Shown here: positions 35,928-45,051 of the stretch, one piece after another
How the letters are laid out: the number at the start of each line of letters is the position of its first letter
Position numbering within the stretch: position 1 is the first letter of the stretch
Source of the DNA: Thermosipho sp. (in: thermotogales)
GTDB taxonomy: Bacteria; Thermotogota; Thermotogae; Thermotogales; Fervidobacteriaceae
Reading direction: 5' to 3'
Assembly (NCBI GenBank): GCA_017656335.1
Contig: JACDOA010000002.1
Span: forward strand, 248,001 to 312,000
Length of the DNA stretch: 64,000 nt
Notes under the pieces: generated by a model
Databases searched by the model: none
What the model was told of the DNA's origin: nothing
Seen by the model: the letters and a program-made list of their open reading frames with translations, nothing else
Made by a program: the position numbers and the translations under genes

Positions 35928-37110
35928 CTGTATTTACCTCCTTTGTAAAATCAAACAAAAATAATGGAGTTAATTCTCTATTTTTGTCATATTTTTTTCC
36001 ATTGCAAGCAATAAAATACTGTGCTTTTTTTAGATTAATTCCCAATTTTTTTAGGTTTTCAAAACTCAGAGAAGAAGATTTACGTGCTTTTATTATAAGA
36101 TTGGCAGATTTAATCCCGATACCTGGAATCCTTAAGAGTTCATCATATGAAGCTTTATTGATATCAATCGGGAAAAAATCTGGGTGATTGACTGCCCAGT
36201 TAGTTTTAGGATCAAGTGTTAAATTGAGATTTTTTGATTTTTCAAATAATTCTTCTAAGGTAAAGTTATATTCTCTTATTAAAAAATCTGCTTGATATAA
36301 CCTTTTTTCACGTATTATCTCTTCATTTTTTAACGGTAACCTTTTATCTTTGTTAATTGCAATATATGCTGAATAATAAACGCGTTTAAGTTTGTACTGA
36401 TTATATAGTTTATTAGCAAAAGAAAGTATATTTTTGTCTGATTCTGGAGTTGCTCCTACAATTATTTGTGTAGTTTGCCCTGCTGGAGAGTAAATTTTCA
36501 CGCTTTTGTACTTTTTTGCTTCGTGGATTGTTTCAATGTATGTTTTTGAGGATAAAATCAAAGGATTTTGAATGCTTTCTGGCTTTTTATCTGGTGCCAA
36601 AAGTAATAATGAATGTTTAGTTGGTAATTCAACGTTTATACTTACTCTATCTGCATAAAACCCAGCCTCTTTTACAAGAATCTCACTGGTTCCGGGAATA
36701 ATTTTTAGATGTATGTAACCTTTGAATCCTTCTTTGATTCTAAGCTTTTTTACAACTTTTAACATTTGTTCCATTGTAAAGTTAGGATTTTTAATTATAG
36801 CCGAACTTAGAAAAAGTCCTTTAATATAGTTTCTTTTATAAAAATTTGTTGTAAGATTTACCAATTCATCTACGGTGAAAGTTGCTCGAGGTACATTGTT
36901 TGTTTTCCTATTTATACAGTAAGCACAATCATATATGCAGGCATTTGAAAATAACACTTTTAAAAGAGGGATAGTTTTTCCAGTATTACTTTGACTATAA
37001 TATATAAAATGTTTTGGACGAATTTTTAAGTTTTTAGATTTACTGTAAACACAGGATATATCATATTTTGCATAAGAAGAAAGAATTTCAAGCTTTCTTT
37101 CGATATCCAT
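35908..37110 (-). CDS. Putative DNA modification/repair radical SAM protein (TIGR03916 type)
   Basis: A 400-aa radical SAM protein with the standard cluster motif CIYDCAYC (Cys58, Cys62, Cys65), then TVDELVNLTTNFYKRNYIKGLFLSS and VSINVELPT (quoted in part), and a C-terminal helix-hairpin-helix LLRIPGIGIKSANLIIKARK. The sequence matches the family named for its link with uracil-DNA glycosylases. ATG 37110 lies eight nt after AGGAGG; the upstream GTG at 37119 overlaps that box and is rejected. It forms a two-gene operon with the DUF4130 protein. The reaction is not established. Confidence 0.82.
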   Translation of the reverse strand: MDIERKLEILSSYAKYDISCVYSKSKNLKIRPKHFIYYSQSNTGKTIPLLKVLFSNACIYDCAYCINRKTNNVPRATFTVDELVNLTTNFYKRNYIKGLFLSSAIIKNPNFTMEQMLKVVKKLRIKEGFKGYIHLKIIPGTSEILVKEAGFYADRVSINVELPTKHSLLLLAPDKKPESIQNPLILSSKTYIETIHEAKKYKSVKIYSPAGQTTQIIVGATPESDKNILSFANKLYNQYKLKRVYYSAYIAINKDKRLPLKNEEIIREKRLYQADFLIREYNFTLEELFEKSKNLNLTLDPKTNWAVNHPDFFPIDINKASYDELLRIPGIGIKSANLIIKARKSSSLSFENLKKLGINLKKAQYFIACNGKKYDKNRELTPLFLFDFTKEVNTVETPSL

Positions 37111-37218
37111 GTGTCTCACCTCCTTGCGTATACATTTGTATATAATTATATCATAATTTAGAAAAATTCAAAAATGATTTTTTGTTGTAAAATTGAAAAT
37201 ATAAGAGGAGGTGTAAAA

Positions 37219-38784
37219 ATGAAAATTTTTGAGGGAAAAATCAGAAACGAAAACTATGAATTAATTCTCGAGAAAAAAGAAATATTAAATGGAATAGTTA
37301 TAAAAGGAAAAATCAAAGGTAAGCCTGGAAAAATAAAATTATTTGAAGTTGACGTTGACGGAAAGTTATTTGTAAATAACTGGCAAAGTTGGGGACCAGC
37401 AAAAGTAATAAACTTAGACGAAAAACTGAAAATTCCAGAAGAATTTCTAAAAAAAGCTGGATTTTCCCCAAATCCAAATCCACATTTGCTACTTGAAGGT
37501 ATAGTAAGTGATTATTTTATTGCAAAAGAAAATATATTAGTTGGCTTCTTAAGTTCAAAAATTGGTCATCCTTATTTTTATATACATGAAAGAAAAATAG
37601 AAGGTTTCATAGATTATTTTGATGCTGAGTTTGAGGATTTCGTTGAGATAGAACCACTTATCATACTTTTTGGAAATATTGATCATCTTTTATTGCTATA
37701 CGCAAAAAAAGTTGAAGAAGAATTGAAGCCTAATTTTAACAGTTGGAATCCTGTAGGTTGGTCAAGCTGGTATTATTACTTTGAAAAATTAACATGGAAT
37801 GACATTTTAAAGAATCTTGAACATTCTAAAAAATACCCATTTGAGGTTTTTCAGATAGACGATTCCTGGCAAAAAGATATTGGAGATTGGGAACCTAAGG
37901 ATACTTTTCCTGAATTACATGATATGGCTGAGATAATAAAAAGTTATGGATTAAAGCCTGGGATTTGGCTAGCACCCTTTAGTGTATCTGAAACATCTAC
38001 TATTTTTAAAATTCATGAGGATTGGCTTGTAAAAGATGAAAATAACAATCCTCTTTTTGCTTATGAAAATTGGAATAAGAAAATTTATGCACTCGATTTG
38101 ACACATCCAGAAGTAAAAGAATACATTTATAAGATATTCAAAAAAATAAAAAATGAAGGTTTTGAATACTTTAAAATAGATTTTTTATTTGCAGGGGCGA
38201 TACCAGGAAAAAGATTTGTTAGAGATAAAACACCAATACAAGCATATAGAGAGGGGTTGCGTTTAATACGAGAAGCAGTAGGTAAGGAAAGTTTTATTCT
38301 TGGTTGTGGGGCTCCCTTACTTCCTTCAATAGGTTTTGTAGATGGAATGAGAATAGGCCCAGATACAGCACCCTATTATGACAAAAACTCTCCTGATATA
38401 ATGATGCCTAATGCTTATTATGCTTTGAGAAATACTATTACTCGATATTTTATGAATGAAAGATGGTGGTGGAATGACCCGGACTGCCTCCTTTTAAGAA
38501 AGATAGAAAATAAGTTAACTACCAATCAAAAAAAGATGTTTTCTTTAACAGCTGGGTTATTAAACAACATGATTTTTATAAGTGATAATTTAGAGCTTGA
38601 TTTAGAGGACTATTTACTTGATGCTACATTAAAATTAAGAGGTGGAATATATTTTGTAAAGAATATTATGAAAAAAGGATATGAAATTGTTTCAAAAAAC
38701 ACTGGTATTGGAGATGTTAGATACAGGATTTGTTTGGAAACAGAAAAGGCAGAATTTATTATGGAAAAAAACAAGGAGAATTAG
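37219..38784 (+). CDS. galA: Alpha-galactosidase, GH36
   Basis: A 521-aa cytoplasmic enzyme that hydrolyses alpha-1,6-galactosides such as melibiose and raffinose. It resembles the Thermotoga enzyme in size (about 550 aa) and layout: beta-sandwich N-terminus (NNWQSWGPAKV), TIM barrel with VFQIDDSWQ (210-218), nucleophile in YFKIDFLFAG (Asp321) and acid/base in RIGPDTAPYY (Asp382), RWWWNDPDCLLLR near 415. The ATG follows AGAGGAGG; the in-frame ATG at 37174 has no ribosome binding site. No transporter gene is adjacent. No LacI-type palindrome is visible in its short upstream region. Confidence 0.95.
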   Translation: MKIFEGKIRNENYELILEKKEILNGIVIKGKIKGKPGKIKLFEVDVDGKLFVNNWQSWGPAKVINLDEKLKIPEEFLKKAGFSPNPNPHLLLEGIVSDYFIAKENILVGFLSSKIGHPYFYIHERKIEGFIDYFDAEFEDFVEIEPLIILFGNIDHLLLLYAKKVEEELKPNFNSWNPVGWSSWYYYFEKLTWNDILKNLEHSKKYPFEVFQIDDSWQKDIGDWEPKDTFPELHDMAEIIKSYGLKPGIWLAPFSVSETSTIFKIHEDWLVKDENNNPLFAYENWNKKIYALDLTHPEVKEYIYKIFKKIKNEGFEYFKIDFLFAGAIPGKRFVRDKTPIQAYREGLRLIREAVGKESFILGCGAPLLPSIGFVDGMRIGPDTAPYYDKNSPDIMMPNAYYALRNTITRYFMNERWWWNDPDCLLLRKIENKLTTNQKKMFSLTAGLLNNMIFISDNLELDLEDYLLDATLKLRGGIYFVKNIMKKGYEIVSKNTGIGDVRYRICLETEKAEFIMEKNKEN

Positions 38785-38789
38785 AATTA

Positions 38790-39212
38790 ATTGGTTGACT
38801 TTTATAAATTTTGTTATTGTTGCACCTAGGCCTCTGTTCCAAAAATATCATTTCAATTGTATATGCTGGAAAATATGGTTATAATGAACTCTACACTTTT
38901 TATTTGGAGCAAGTTTTGTTTTTTGCGTTCTTCTAATTACAGTTTTTTAATTATTGGCTTTTCTTAAATGCTATATCTGCTTTAATGATTTTAAAGGGAC
39001 TTCTGGAAAAGAAAAAAACAGTGTCTTTCAGAACAGGAATTTTGTTCCAATTTATTAATTTCAAATTGGTTCTTACGGTAATTATAATGACTGGTAATTT
39101 TATAATTCCAGGCTTTAATTTATTCATTATACTTTTTTTATATCAGGCTTATTAGATTTTATTTATTTTCTTGCAATTTTCACTGATTATTGGAGTTGGA
39201 ATGTATAGATAA
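38790..39212 (+). pseudogene. Decayed LysE-family amino-acid exporter
   Basis: Coding-like pieces in successive frames read in order WLTFINFVIVAPRP, then SIVYAGKYGYNELYTFYLEQ, then NYWLFLNAISALMILKGLL and FRTGILFQFINFKLVLTVII, ending GVGMYR-stop at 39212. The order PGP-like, ..AGKYG.., then FQFxNxK is that of LysE/RhtB transporters. Two or more frameshifts and an internal shortening make it nonfunctional. It follows the alpha-galactosidase gene by only a few bases. Confidence 0.7.
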
Positions 39213-39214
39213 CA

Positions 39215-39862
39215 CTATACTTTTCTCTTATAAAGGATAATTTGAATTCTATCAGATACATCTTCAGAAGTATCTGAAATGTCTGCTATTCTGTGGACAA
39301 GCTTTTTTAATTGAATTTTTTCTGCTAAAGGAATATCAAGAGAAAATATTTTTCTTATTGTATCTCTTTCAATCTCATCTGCTTCGTGTTCGAATTTTTC
39401 AGTATCTGTTATTTTTTGACTTGCACTATCGAAATCTTCAAACATTTCTTTGGCGGCATCTTTTAATGCCTGGAAAGTTTCCAAGGATTTTTTTGCTAGC
39501 ATTTCAAAATTTTCAAATAATTCGGACGGTATTTTTAAGTTTTGTAGCTCTATTTCATCTGCTACCGTTTCTGTTTTATTTGCTATTTTATCAAGTGATT
39601 CAATTATACCAAGTAAATCTCCTCTAAAATTTGGCAGAAAAGCCCCTGTATACATTTCCATTTCTGCTTTTCTTCTTATTTTATCTGCTGTTGTTTCGGC
39701 CTGCCTTACCACTTCTGAAAGTTCTTTTACTTTTTCATATTCATTGTTTTTCATACTTTGAATGAGTTCTATCATTTTTACTATTGTGTTCTCAATTGAA
39801 TCAAGGTGTTGATAAAATAATTCTATGACCATTTGTTCTTTTTTTCCAAAGAATAAGCTCAT
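39215..39862 (-). CDS. DUF47 (PhoU-like) phosphate transport regulator
   Basis: A 215-aa, highly helical, acidic protein of the DUF47/TIGR00153 family: LFFGKKEQMVIELFYQHL at the start, SLDKIANKTETVADEIE in the middle, and KKLVHRIADISDTSEDVSDRI at the end. Members occur beside PiT phosphate permeases and are thought to regulate them, as here. ATG 39862 lies seven nt after GGAGG. It is 15 nt behind the first PiT gene, in one operon with both. Confidence 0.9.
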   Translation of the reverse strand: MSLFFGKKEQMVIELFYQHLDSIENTIVKMIELIQSMKNNEYEKVKELSEVVRQAETTADKIRRKAEMEMYTGAFLPNFRGDLLGIIESLDKIANKTETVADEIELQNLKIPSELFENFEMLAKKSLETFQALKDAAKEMFEDFDSASQKITDTEKFEHEADEIERDTIRKIFSLDIPLAEKIQLKKLVHRIADISDTSEDVSDRIQIILYKRKV

Positions 39863-39877
39863 TTTCACACCTCCAGA

Positions 39878-40816
39878 TTATATATTTATTTTAAAAACAA
39901 CCTTCAATAATAAGTATAACAAATATGTAATTATTCCTGCAGATATAGGTGTGTTAACCCAGGCACTTACTATTTTTAAAATTATTTTTTTGTTAACCAG
40001 TTTCGAACCTTTAGCATATCCTGCTCCAATAACTGCTCCAACAATTGCTTGGGAAGTAGATACAGGTATTCCTATAAGTGCATATATCCAAACGGTTATT
40101 GATTCCCCCAAAACAGCTATAGCTGCAGAAAAATAATCTAGTTCTATTATTTGTGCTCCAACTGTCATCATTACTTTGTAGCTGTAAGTTAAAACTCCAA
40201 ATCCTATGCTTAAGCCTCCAATTAATGCAGCCATTTGTATTCCTATTGTTTTAGCAAATACACCTGTAATATTAGCTACATTGTTTGCCCCCAGAGAGTA
40301 TGATCCGTATGCTCCTATAATAAGTGTTGCAATGATTATGATCTTTTCTCTTGTATAAACAGATTTTATTTTATTAAACGGGACTGACAACAACTTATAT
40401 GAAAGAAAACTGAAAATTATTCCACCGATTGGTGTTCCTATCCAAGCTAAAATTAATTTTGAAATTATTCCCCAATTCACATTTCCTTCTATTAAACCTA
40501 CTGCAATTATTGAACCAACAATTGCTTGGGATGATGATACTGGAACTCCAAGGTATGTCATTATTGTCATTGTTATTGCCGCCGATAGTACCGAAAGGGA
40601 TGCAAGAGCTAAATTTGATGTTGATATACTGCTTATAGTCTCAAGCCCTTTTGCTCCCCCTGTTAAAGCTCCAACAACAATAAATACAGCTGAAATAATC
40701 GTAGCTGTTCTGTATTTTATTATTCTATTTGAAACTGCTGTTCCAAATATATTTGCAGCATCATTTGCCCCTAATGACCATCCAAAAAATATTGCCGGGA
40801 GAAGGTATATGAAAAT
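39878..40816 (-). CDS. pit: PiT-family inorganic phosphate permease with probable ATT start
   Basis: A 312-aa integral membrane phosphate permease. Conventional starts give only the last 230 residues, but the same frame runs upstream to an ATT at 40816 directly after a TAA. The extra part encodes YLLPAIFFGWSLGANDAANIF and ISAVFIVVGALTGGAKGLE (quoted in part), which align residue for residue with the N-terminus of the paralogue at 40913 (YILPAVLFGWILGTNDSAN). AGGGGTGG lies five nt before the ATT. Both PiT signature repeats (GANDAANI and GANNVANITG) are complete. It is coupled to the DUF47 gene. Confidence 0.85.
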   Translation of the reverse strand: MFIYLLPAIFFGWSLGANDAANIFGTAVSNRIIKYRTATIISAVFIVVGALTGGAKGLETISSISTSNLALASLSVLSAAITMTIMTYLGVPVSSSQAIVGSIIAVGLIEGNVNWGIISKLILAWIGTPIGGIIFSFLSYKLLSVPFNKIKSVYTREKIIIIATLIIGAYGSYSLGANNVANITGVFAKTIGIQMAALIGGLSIGFGVLTYSYKVMMTVGAQIIELDYFSAAIAVLGESITVWIYALIGIPVSTSQAIVGAVIGAGYAKGSKLVNKKIILKIVSAWVNTPISAGIITYLLYLLLKVVFKINI

Positions 40817-40912
40817 TTAAACCACCCCTATTAAAACAATTGTATCTTTTAATATTAACACATCATCTAAGACTTTGAAAAATAAGAAAAGTAAAAAATT
40901 AAAACAAAACAA

Positions 40913-41842
40913 CTAATTTAAAATTTTGAAAAAATAGTAAATGGCAAAAGTTGTTATTCCAGAAAAAACGGGGGTGAAAATCCATGTTGAAACAATTTGT
41001 ATTATTGTTTTCCAATTTGTAAGTTGAGAACCTCTAGCTAATCCAGTTCCAATAACTGCACCAACAGTTGCATGTGAAATTGAAATAGGTATTCCTAGTA
41101 TGGAAAAAATCCAGACAGTCATTGATTGTCCAAGTATTGAAATCGCAGAAGAGAAGTAATCTAAATCTATAATTCGTTTACTAACGGTATACATAACCTT
41201 TTTATTACTTAAAAATGCGCCAAACGCAATGCTTATTCCACCCAGAAATGCTGCATTTTTAATACCTATCTCTTTTGCAAATACACCAGTAATATTAGCC
41301 ACATTGTTAGCGCCAAGGGAGAATGAAGCATATGCTCCAATTATAATAGTGGATAGTAAAATTACTTTTTCTCTTGTGTAAATAGATTTTATTTTATTAA
41401 ACGGTATTGCCAAAAGATTATATAAAATAAAGCTAAGAATTATTCCACTGATCGGTGTTACGATCCATCCTAATATGAGTTTTAGGATTATTTCCCAATT
41501 TACATTTCCTTCTATTAAACCTATTGCAACAATTGAACCAACAACAGCTTGAGAGGAAGAAACAGGAATTTTTAAAAAGTTTAGCATTATAATCATTGTT
41601 AAAGCAGATGCTAGTGTGGATATAGATGCGAGTAATAGGTTTGATGTTGAAACATTACTTATTGTTTCAAGCCCTTTTGCTCCGCCGGTTAATGCTCCAA
41701 TAACAATAAATACTGCTGAGATAATCGTGGCTGTTCTGTACCTTATTATTTTATTTGTAACTGCTGTTCCAAAAATATTTGCAGAGTCATTTGTACCTAA
41801 TATCCACCCAAATAGAACAGCCGGTAATATATAAAAAGTCAA
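40913..41842 (-). CDS. pit: PiT-family inorganic phosphate permease
   Basis: A 309-aa paralogue of the preceding permease with about ten membrane helices. The two PiT signature repeats read LGTNDSANIFGTAV (near 16-29) and LGANNVANITGVFAKE (about 200-215). The first repeat has Thr-Asn-Asp-Ser where the neighbour has Ala-Asn-Asp-Ala. The TTG start follows GGAGTGATT. A tandem duplication with about 70 percent apparent identity; both copies look intact. It imports phosphate by ion symport. Confidence 0.93.
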   Translation of the reverse strand: MTFYILPAVLFGWILGTNDSANIFGTAVTNKIIRYRTATIISAVFIVIGALTGGAKGLETISNVSTSNLLLASISTLASALTMIIMLNFLKIPVSSSQAVVGSIVAIGLIEGNVNWEIILKLILGWIVTPISGIILSFILYNLLAIPFNKIKSIYTREKVILLSTIIIGAYASFSLGANNVANITGVFAKEIGIKNAAFLGGISIAFGAFLSNKKVMYTVSKRIIDLDYFSSAISILGQSMTVWIFSILGIPISISHATVGAVIGTGLARGSQLTNWKTIIQIVSTWIFTPVFSGITTFAIYYFFKILN

Positions 41843-42011
41843 TTTTTAATCACTCCAATAAGCATTTTAACGTGATTTAATATATTATCATATTTTTCTA
41901 AATTCAAAAAGATTGAAAAAAGAAGAAAAGTGTTAATATTTAGAATTAAAAAGAATAAATTAGAAATATTTCGGAAAAAACAGAGATTTTCTTTTGTTAT
42001 TCAAAATGAGT

Positions 42012-42017
42012 TATAAT
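42012..42017 (+). promoter_or_regulatory. Possible -10 box of the MFS gene
   Basis: A consensus TATAAT 24 nt before the start codon. No good -35 box is found 16-18 nt upstream (TTCTTT at best). Confidence 0.35.
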
Positions 42018-42041
42018 ATTAAAAAAATTGGAGGGCTACTT

Positions 42042-43193
42042 ATGAGAGAAAAATTGATAAATCTATACGGATTATTAAATTTTTTTACATTTGGATTTGT
42101 CCTTGTACTTATTGGTCCACTAATTCCTGTGATTGAAAAAAATTATGTAGTTAATCATTCATTAGTGGGGTTTTCTTTGAGTTTGGGTTCAATAAGTTTT
42201 TTAATTGCTTCACTTTTGTTTGGATATTTATTAGAAAGGTTTAATGCTTTCATTCTTGTTGTAAGTGCCGGTTTAATCTTTACTTCTGGTGTATTTTTGT
42301 TATTTATGATGAACTCTTTTCTTTTTTTTATATTTGGGTATATCATGATGAATTTTGGAGGAGCGGCTATAGAAGTATGTATCCCGTTTTTAATAGGAGT
42401 TTCAGGTGAAGGTAAAAAAGCAAAAAAATTAAATATACTTCATTCGGCTTTTGCAATAGGTGCAGTTATTAGCCCAATTCTTTCTTCTATTATTTTAAAA
42501 TATACAAATTTTTGGAAATCTCCTTTCGGTATAGCCTTTTTAATTAGCTTAATTCCATTTTTTCTTTTAATATTCATAAAAGATAATATTAAAAAAGTTC
42601 ATGGGGAATATCTAAAGGAAAAAGCCCCATTGAGAGGTAGTATCAATTTTTCACTGGTAATTTTAATTTTGGCACTTTCATTTTACGTAAGTTATGAAAT
42701 GAACTTTTCCTCATGGATTTCGGTGTTTTTACATGAAGTTAGAAACTTTGAGATTTCAAAATCTGCAATTTTTCCGTCGTTTTTGTGGATGGGGCTTTTT
42801 CTTGGACGACTATTTCTTGCCAAAACTCCTGAAAAACTTGGATATAAAAGATGGTTAACTATTGTAGTTAGTCTTTCACTGGTGTTTTCAAGCCTTACAG
42901 TATTTTTATCCAATACCATATTTAGTACTTCTTTTTTAGTGTTTTTAACAGGACTTTTTTATGCAACAACTTATCCCACAATACAAGCAATAATTATTGA
43001 AAAATACAAGAAAAATAAAGGGATAGCTTTAAGTTTAGCTTCTTCAATTACATCGCTCTTTTCGGGAGGTGCATCGTATTTAATAGGATTTTTTGGACAG
43101 TATTTTGGGATATTTTTTGGTTTTTTACTTATATTGATGTTTAATACCACAGAACTAATTATAATATTAAACTTAAAAGAAAAGAATTCTTAA
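42042..43193 (+). CDS. Major facilitator superfamily transporter
   Basis: A 383-aa protein with twelve predicted membrane helices. It starts LINLYGLLNFFTFGFVLVLIG and has the loop 2-3 motif FGYLLERFNAF, then WMGLFLGRLFLAKTPEKLGYKR at the second-half equivalent (quoted in part). The overall form is like sugar or fucose-permease-type MFS carriers, but the substrate is open. ATG 42042 follows GGAGGG; the ATG at 41998-area frame extension lacks a ribosome binding site. It is convergent with the next gene, with only 10 nt between stops. Confidence 0.85.
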   Translation: MREKLINLYGLLNFFTFGFVLVLIGPLIPVIEKNYVVNHSLVGFSLSLGSISFLIASLLFGYLLERFNAFILVVSAGLIFTSGVFLLFMMNSFLFFIFGYIMMNFGGAAIEVCIPFLIGVSGEGKKAKKLNILHSAFAIGAVISPILSSIILKYTNFWKSPFGIAFLISLIPFFLLIFIKDNIKKVHGEYLKEKAPLRGSINFSLVILILALSFYVSYEMNFSSWISVFLHEVRNFEISKSAIFPSFLWMGLFLGRLFLAKTPEKLGYKRWLTIVVSLSLVFSSLTVFLSNTIFSTSFLVFLTGLFYATTYPTIQAIIIEKYKKNKGIALSLASSITSLFSGGASYLIGFFGQYFGIFFGFLLILMFNTTELIIILNLKEKNS

Positions 43194-43203
43194 AACAATT
43201 AAT

Positions 43204-44118
43204 CTAGTTATTCTTCAAAATGAATTTTTTTGTTTTAAAAGCAATAAATTTTCTAAAGAAATAAGAAGATTTATGACCGGAAGGAATGTATATCCTTTTA
43301 GCATTATGAAGCATTCTATAAAGACTATCGGAGCTTTTTTTGTTAATTACTTTATCGAATAATCCAGTAAACATTAGTACTTCCTGATCTACAAATTTTG
43401 CAAAAGTCATGGGATCATAATGATAGCATCCAACTGGATGTTTAAAAATATCTGCAATATTTTTGAATTTTGAAATTACTTTTTCAGGTTTTCCGCGCAA
43501 TTTGACACAGTATTCTTCGCTGTTACATCCCATTTCATTTCCCTGCGTTCTGTACTCAATTCTAACAGATTCCGTATAAGGAGAATACCAATTTATCCAT
43601 CTCCAATTACCACCTGTAAAGGCTAGAATTCCCTTTTTGATTCTTTTATCAACAGCTAAAGATAAAGTTGAAATCATTCCACCAAATGAAAATCCCATTA
43701 TTGAAATAGGTAAATTGGAAATCATTTGAATATAGTCAATTGTTCTTCTAACATCAATAACAGCTTGATGAAATCTCACAACGCACTTTTTAGGAGAGGC
43801 AGAATAAAAAGGTTCTCCGCCTTTCCAATTAGATGGAGCCCTATTCAGATGGTAAGGTAAAATAAGAAAATATGTATTAATTCCATAATCTTTAAATTTT
43901 TCAGCAAACCACATTAAATAAGGAATATGACCATTGCCAATTCCATGAAGAAAAATCAAATTGGAAACAGGTTTTTTAGCTAAATATTCGTATATAATTA
44001 TATTGCCTGATTCTTTAACATCAGGAGTATAAGGAGTATCAAAAGATATAATATTATACCTTTCTTTTCTTTCTCTTTTTACTTTGATTTTTTTATTTTC
44101 GTATTCAAAAGGTAGCAT
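43204..44118 (-). CDS. Alpha/beta hydrolase
   Basis: A 304-aa alpha/beta-hydrolase-fold protein. Oxyanion-hole strand NLIFLHGIGNGH, nucleophile elbow IMGFSFGGMIS (Ser in GFSFGG), acid residue near VLMFTGLFDKVI, and catalytic His in YIPSGHKSSYF. It is probably a cytoplasmic esterase or acyl hydrolase; there is no signal peptide. It follows the second hydrolase gene by 17 nt, so the pair are probably co-transcribed. Substrate unknown. Confidence 0.85.
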   Translation of the reverse strand: MLPFEYENKKIKVKRERKERYNIISFDTPYTPDVKESGNIIIYEYLAKKPVSNLIFLHGIGNGHIPYLMWFAEKFKDYGINTYFLILPYHLNRAPSNWKGGEPFYSASPKKCVVRFHQAVIDVRRTIDYIQMISNLPISIMGFSFGGMISTLSLAVDKRIKKGILAFTGGNWRWINWYSPYTESVRIEYRTQGNEMGCNSEEYCVKLRGKPEKVISKFKNIADIFKHPVGCYHYDPMTFAKFVDQEVLMFTGLFDKVINKKSSDSLYRMLHNAKRIYIPSGHKSSYFFRKFIAFKTKKFILKNN

Positions 44119-44135
44119 TTTGAATCTCCCTTGTT

Positions 44136-44912
44136 TTATTCATTGAACCAGTTAATAATTTTTTCTGCTACTTTTTCTTTTTCGATGTCGTTAGTCATAA
44201 CGTGGCCAGATTTTTTAAATATTTTAAGCTCTCTTTTTTGAGAAGCCACATTATTGTAAATATATTTAGCAGCTTTTATTGGAACAGTTTCATCTTTTTC
44301 GGAGGCAAGTATTAAAATATCAGATTTTACGTATTTTAACCTTTTCCTCGCTATTTTCATGAGTTTTAACAAATGTTTGGCTTGTAAGGGCCAATTATAT
44401 TGCCAGTATTCTTTTGATAAGAATTTAAAATCTTTTTCTTCATATTTTTCATTAAAATTTTTCCTTTTAAATTTTTTTGAAAAAAGCGAAATTAAAGGTG
44501 TTAAATTAATTTCCCGGCTTTTAACCATTATTGCGCCTGCAATTGTAACAACCTTGGGAGGGTTAACAATGCTTGACAAAATTAATGTTAAAACCCCACC
44601 CATTGAAAGACCGGCAACATAGACTTTATCACAAATACCTGCAAGATCAAAATAAGAATCAATTACTCTTCTCAGCCAATCTCTCCAATTACTTCTCAAA
44701 AAGTCCTCTGAGGAAGTTCCATGACCAGATAATCTTGGAATTAGTACCGTGTATCCTTTCTCGTTTAATCTTTTACCTAAATAAAGCATGTCATAAGGTG
44801 TTCCAGTAAATCCGTGTATTAGCAAAACACCGATTTTTTTTTCACCTTTCATAAAAACTGGTTGAGCAACATCAACAGTTTTAATGTTTTTTGGTAAATC
44901 AAAAAGATTCAT
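44136..44912 (-). CDS. Carboxylesterase / monoacylglycerol-lipase-like alpha/beta hydrolase
   Basis: A 258-aa hydrolase of the thermophile carboxylesterase (Est30-like) group: VLLIHGFTGTPYDMLYLG (HGFTGT oxyanion motif), nucleophile elbow VYVAGLSMGGVLTLIL (GLSMGG), Asp in LILASEKDETVPI and catalytic His in FKKSGHVMTND. It hydrolyses short-chain esters in characterised relatives. ATG 44912 follows AAAGGAGGG; the upstream in-frame ATG is rejected. Confidence 0.9.
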   Translation of the reverse strand: MNLFDLPKNIKTVDVAQPVFMKGEKKIGVLLIHGFTGTPYDMLYLGKRLNEKGYTVLIPRLSGHGTSSEDFLRSNWRDWLRRVIDSYFDLAGICDKVYVAGLSMGGVLTLILSSIVNPPKVVTIAGAIMVKSREINLTPLISLFSKKFKRKNFNEKYEEKDFKFLSKEYWQYNWPLQAKHLLKLMKIARKRLKYVKSDILILASEKDETVPIKAAKYIYNNVASQKRELKIFKKSGHVMTNDIEKEKVAEKIINWFNE

Positions 44913-45051
44913 AATTATTCCCTCCTTTATTGAACCCAAATTTATAATATCAAAATAACCATAAAAAAATAATAGTTATTAAAAATTTAAAGTTAAGTTT
45001 AAACTGAATTAATATTTGTGATAAACTTATTTAAGAGAATGGGGGGATTTT

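Noticed and set aside
39878-40570. Truncated PiT gene or frameshift
   Set aside because: The upstream 82 codons are in the same frame and complete the N-terminus; the short version results only from the absence of ATG, GTG or TTG.
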